From OMOG01 sp041485845 (GTDB taxonomy: Bacteria > Acidobacteriota > Terriglobia > Bryobacterales > Bryobacteraceae), in NCBI GenBank assembly GCA_041485845.1, contig JBGPKH010000383.1, positions 1 to 8,461 of the forward strand: a DNA stretch of 8,461 bases, read 5' to 3'. Position 1 is the stretch's first letter. Every line of letters starts with the position of its first letter. Of this stretch, positions 6,040-8,461 are shown piece by piece. The position numbers and the translations under genes were made by a program. A model generated the notes under the pieces. That model was not told the DNA's origin. It did not search any database and worked only from the letters and a program-made list of their open reading frames with translations.

Positions 6040-7635
6040 ATGCCGGCCATGAGGAGAACCGCCGCCGCCCTGCTTACGGCCGCGGCATTGCTGCTGCCCG
6101 CAGCCTGCCGGGCAGCCGAACGGTTCCTATACCACGAGATTCAGACCGACGAAAGCGGCCGGATCGTCCCGTGGTACGGCCCCCCTTCGAAGAGCTACGA
6201 TCACGTAATCCGGCTGGTCTGGAACTTCTGGCGCGACATGGAGAAGTGCCCGAACGGCGTTCCCTATTATATGCAGCACATGATCTGGTCCCCAGGACGG
6301 CACGGGAATGGGCTGGGCGGCGATCAGATTAATATGGCGCTGTCTTCATGGAATCTGCTGTACGGCTATCTCGGCGACGATGCAGTCAAGCGGAACATGA
6401 TCTTCATGGCCGATTATTGGCTGGAGCACGGCTTCAGCAAGCCGGCGGACCTGTGGGGCAATCTTCCCTTTCCTTATGACACGGAGAAGCACTCCGGCAA
6501 ATACGATGGCGACATGATCGTGGGCAAAGGCTATCTGCAGCCCGACAAGGCGGGGAACTTCGGCGCCGAACTGATCGGGTTGTACAAAATGACCGGCAAC
6601 GCGCGCTACCTCAATGCCGCGCAAGGCATCGCGGACACGCTGGCGAAGCACGTAAAACCTGGAGACGGCGACAGCTCTCCGTGGCCCTTCCGTGTGCATG
6701 CCACGACCGGCGAGCTTGGCCGCAACAAGGACCGCGATGGCAGGGAGGTGGTGTTCACCTACACGACGAACTGGTCCGGCGCGCTGCTGCTGTTCGACGA
6801 ACTCTCAGCTTTGAAAAAAGGCGACACGAGAGCATACGGAAGAGCCGCGGAACTGGTGGCCGCCTGGCTGAAGTCGTACCCGCTGAAGACCAATAAATGG
6901 GGGCCTTTTTTCGAGGATGTGCCGGGATGGTCGGACACCGAGACCAATGCGGATACGCTGGCCTGGCACATTCTGGAGCGTACCAAGGCTTGGGATCCGA
7001 AGTGGCGCGAGCACGCGAAAAGCGCCCTGGACTGGAGTTACACGATGTTTGCGAATCGGGGATGGGAAAAGTTCGGCGTCATTCCCATCAACGAGCAGAC
7101 GACTTACCGCTGGCCCGGAAACAGTCATACGTCGCGGCATGCCTCGGTCGAGCTCCTGTACGCCGTGCGGACCGGTGACATGACTGACAAGGACGCCGCG
7201 ATCCGCAGGCTGAATTGGGCGACGTACAGCGTCGATACGGATGGCAAGAACCACTATCCGCAGGTCTACGGCCCCTCGAATACGCCGCCGAACGCGAAAC
7301 CCAGCGAAACGACCACCGGCGCCAACCTGAACTGGCTGACGGACGGGTATGGGGATTACGTCCGGCACTACCTGCGGGCCATGGCGAGTTTTCCGGAGCT
7401 GGCGCCCGAGGACCAGAATCATCTCCTGGCCTCGTCGTCGGTGATTCGTAACATCGCTTATGGCGCGGACAGCATCACCTACACGAAGTTCGACGCGGGC
7501 TCGACCGAGACGTTGAAGTTGGGAGCGTGGACACCGGCCAAGGCCTCCGGCGGGAGAATGCGCTGGGATGCAAAAAGCAGACTCATGACGGTGGAAGCAT
7601 CCGCGAAGACGGTGACGATTACACGAGCGGAGTGA
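6040..7635 (+). CDS. secreted (alpha/alpha)6-barrel-like protein, probable glycoside hydrolase or polysaccharide lyase
   Basis: From ATG 6040 the product has 531 residues. It starts with a signal peptide (MRRT, then AAALLTAAALLLPAACRA) cut probably after Ala25. Cys23 is not in a good lipobox because Pro stands where Leu or Val is expected. The mature part shows repeated helix pairs typical of an (alpha/alpha)6 toroid: GLGGDQINMALSSWNLLYGY from 91, NFGAELIGLYKMTGNARYLN from 173, then DTETNADTLAWHILERTKAW from 299 and SHTSRHASVELLYAVRTGD from about 361. Aromatic and acidic residues such as WNFWRDME near 61-68 could line a sugar cleft. About 55 C-terminal residues look like a small beta domain. 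I do not recognise a defined family, and the reaction is unknown. ATG 6049 is an equally plausible start; the ribosome site is weak for both (GGAG is 13 nt before 6040). The next gene begins 12 bp after the stop, so the two are likely co-transcribed. Confidence 0.7.
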   Translation: MPAMRRTAAALLTAAALLLPAACRAAERFLYHEIQTDESGRIVPWYGPPSKSYDHVIRLVWNFWRDMEKCPNGVPYYMQHMIWSPGRHGNGLGGDQINMALSSWNLLYGYLGDDAVKRNMIFMADYWLEHGFSKPADLWGNLPFPYDTEKHSGKYDGDMIVGKGYLQPDKAGNFGAELIGLYKMTGNARYLNAAQGIADTLAKHVKPGDGDSSPWPFRVHATTGELGRNKDRDGREVVFTYTTNWSGALLLFDELSALKKGDTRAYGRAAELVAAWLKSYPLKTNKWGPFFEDVPGWSDTETNADTLAWHILERTKAWDPKWREHAKSALDWSYTMFANRGWEKFGVIPINEQTTYRWPGNSHTSRHASVELLYAVRTGDMTDKDAAIRRLNWATYSVDTDGKNHYPQVYGPSNTPPNAKPSETTTGANLNWLTDGYGDYVRHYLRAMASFPELAPEDQNHLLASSSVIRNIAYGADSITYTKFDAGSTETLKLGAWTPAKASGGRMRWDAKSRLMTVEASAKTVTITRAE

Positions 7636-7647
7636 ATTGGAATTAAT

Positions 7648-8461
7648 ATGATCTCTGGCCGATCCAGCCGGCCGTCGCCGGAGCCCATGATTCGCGCTTT
7701 TTGCCTGCTGGTTCTCGCCGCCTGCGCCATGCCCTCGGCGGAACCGATCCGGCTGCATCCCGACAATCCCCGCTACTTCCTCTTCCGGGGAAAACCTACC
7801 GTACTCATCACCTCAGGCGAGCACTACGGCGCCGTCCTCAATCTCGACTTCGATTACAAGCGGTACCTGAAAACGCTGGCGGGCGACCGACTGAACCTCA
7901 CGCGCACGTTTGCCGGTTCCTACCGGGAGGCACCGGGATCCTTCGGCATCAGTGACAACACGCTGGCGCCCAAGCCCGGCCGCTTCATCGCACCGTGGCC
8001 GCGCGCCTCAACGCCCGGCGCGGCGGACGGCTTGGGGAAGTTCGACCTCCACCGGTGGAACGGCGACTACTTCGCGCGCCTCAAGGACTTCGTGCGCGAG
8101 GCTGGGGCCCGCGGCATCGTTGTGGAGCTCACCCTGTTCTGCCCGTTCTATCGCGAGGAAATGTGGGACCTCAGTCCCATGAACTCGCGCAACAACGTGA
8201 ATGGCGTCGGCGCCCTCAAGCGCACCGAGGCCTTCAACCTCAAAGACGCGGCGCTGCGGCAGGTTCAGGATGACATGGTGCGGAAAATCGTGGCCGAGCT
8301 GAGCGGCTTCGACAATGTGATGTACGAGATCTGCAATGAGCCTTACGCGTTCAACACGGTGACGGCCGAATGGGAGCGCCACATCGCCGCTGTGATCGCT
8401 GAAGCCGTATCCGCGGCCGGCCGGCGACATCTCATTACCCAGAATGTCGCCAACGGATCGA
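7648..8461 (+). CDS. secreted clan GH-A (GH5/cellulase-like) glycosidase, 3' end outside window
   Basis: The frame is open from ATG 7648 to the right edge (271 codons). A signal peptide is clear from Met14 (MIRAFCLLVLAACAMPSA), with mature protein from about Glu32. RLHPDNPRYFLFRGKPTVLI (35-54) is the usual N-terminal strand of secreted TIM-barrel glycosidases. LNLTRTFAGSYRE, then ARGIVVELTLFCPFYREEMW, and MYEICNEPY follow as successive barrel strands. Glu231 in the Asn-Glu-Pro motif is the expected acid/base of clan GH-A. The nucleophile strand would lie beyond the window. The likely role is extracytoplasmic hydrolysis of a beta-linked glycan, working with the toroid protein just upstream. 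ATG 7648 has GGA 6 nt upstream; ATG 7687 (Met14) has GGAG but only 3 nt away and would give a more standard signal peptide, so the start is open between the two. Confidence 0.82.
   Translation, partial: MISGRSSRPSPEPMIRAFCLLVLAACAMPSAEPIRLHPDNPRYFLFRGKPTVLITSGEHYGAVLNLDFDYKRYLKTLAGDRLNLTRTFAGSYREAPGSFGISDNTLAPKPGRFIAPWPRASTPGAADGLGKFDLHRWNGDYFARLKDFVREAGARGIVVELTLFCPFYREEMWDLSPMNSRNNVNGVGALKRTEAFNLKDAALRQVQDDMVRKIVAELSGFDNVMYEICNEPYAFNTVTAEWERHIAAVIAEAVSAAGRRHLITQNVANGS

Noticed and set aside
6106..6108. Lipoprotein cysteine (Cys23) in the toroid protein
   Set aside because: The preceding residues are Pro-Ala-Ala, lacking the Leu/Val expected at -3, whereas ACRA followed by AE is a normal signal peptidase I site.
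6805..7758. 317-codon minus-strand frame opposite the toroid and GH-A genes
   Set aside because: Spans two plus-strand genes with signal peptides; Arg/His-rich shadow frame.

Overview
The window looks like part of a polysaccharide-utilisation region from a GC-rich, Gram-negative soil bacterium, most likely Acidobacteriota of the Solibacter/Bryobacter type. This assignment is inference. It rests on an outer-membrane receptor with an N-terminal carboxypeptidase-regulatory-like domain followed by a plug sequence of the form LPINGRQL...LLPG, on several large secreted carbohydrate-active proteins, on a DUF5060-type fragment and on uniformly GC-rich codon use. No rRNA, tRNA, insertion sequence or CRISPR array was seen.

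Layout. (1) 1-492, minus: the 5' part of a TonB-dependent-receptor-like gene that runs off the left edge. (2) 493-869: a divergent intergenic region with a candidate promoter, an AT-rich patch and small palindromes. (3) 870-3617, plus: a 915-residue secreted multidomain protein with a TIM-barrel core resembling GH101/DUF5696-type glycosidases. (4) 3618-3717: a short convergent spacer with a strong hairpin. (5) 3718-3915, minus: a 65-codon frame of unknown identity that starts directly after the stop of the next gene. (6) 3916-5550, minus: a Fic-domain protein fused to an AbiEi-like winged-helix N-terminus, with four direct repeats (TTAGCTTAT-type, 24-25 bp apart) just upstream. (7) 5690-5914, minus: a remnant of a DUF5060 domain with a TAG where a tryptophan is expected. 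(8) 6040-7635, plus: a secreted (alpha/alpha)6-barrel-like protein. (9) 7648 to the right edge, plus: a secreted clan GH-A-like glycosidase with a Asn-Glu-Pro catalytic motif, cut by the window end.

How it fits together. The receptor, the GH101-like protein, the toroid protein and the GH-A protein would form an import and degradation set for a complex glycan, with genes 8 and 9 12 bp apart and probably co-transcribed. The Fic/AbiEi gene is foreign to that theme. It lies between a broken DUF5060 glycosidase fragment and an orphan 3' frame, all on the same strand. This suggests that a self-contained toxin/regulator cassette was inserted into, or replaced most of, an older glycosidase gene. The most interesting signal is this cassette with its spaced repeat array and the breakpoint beside it.
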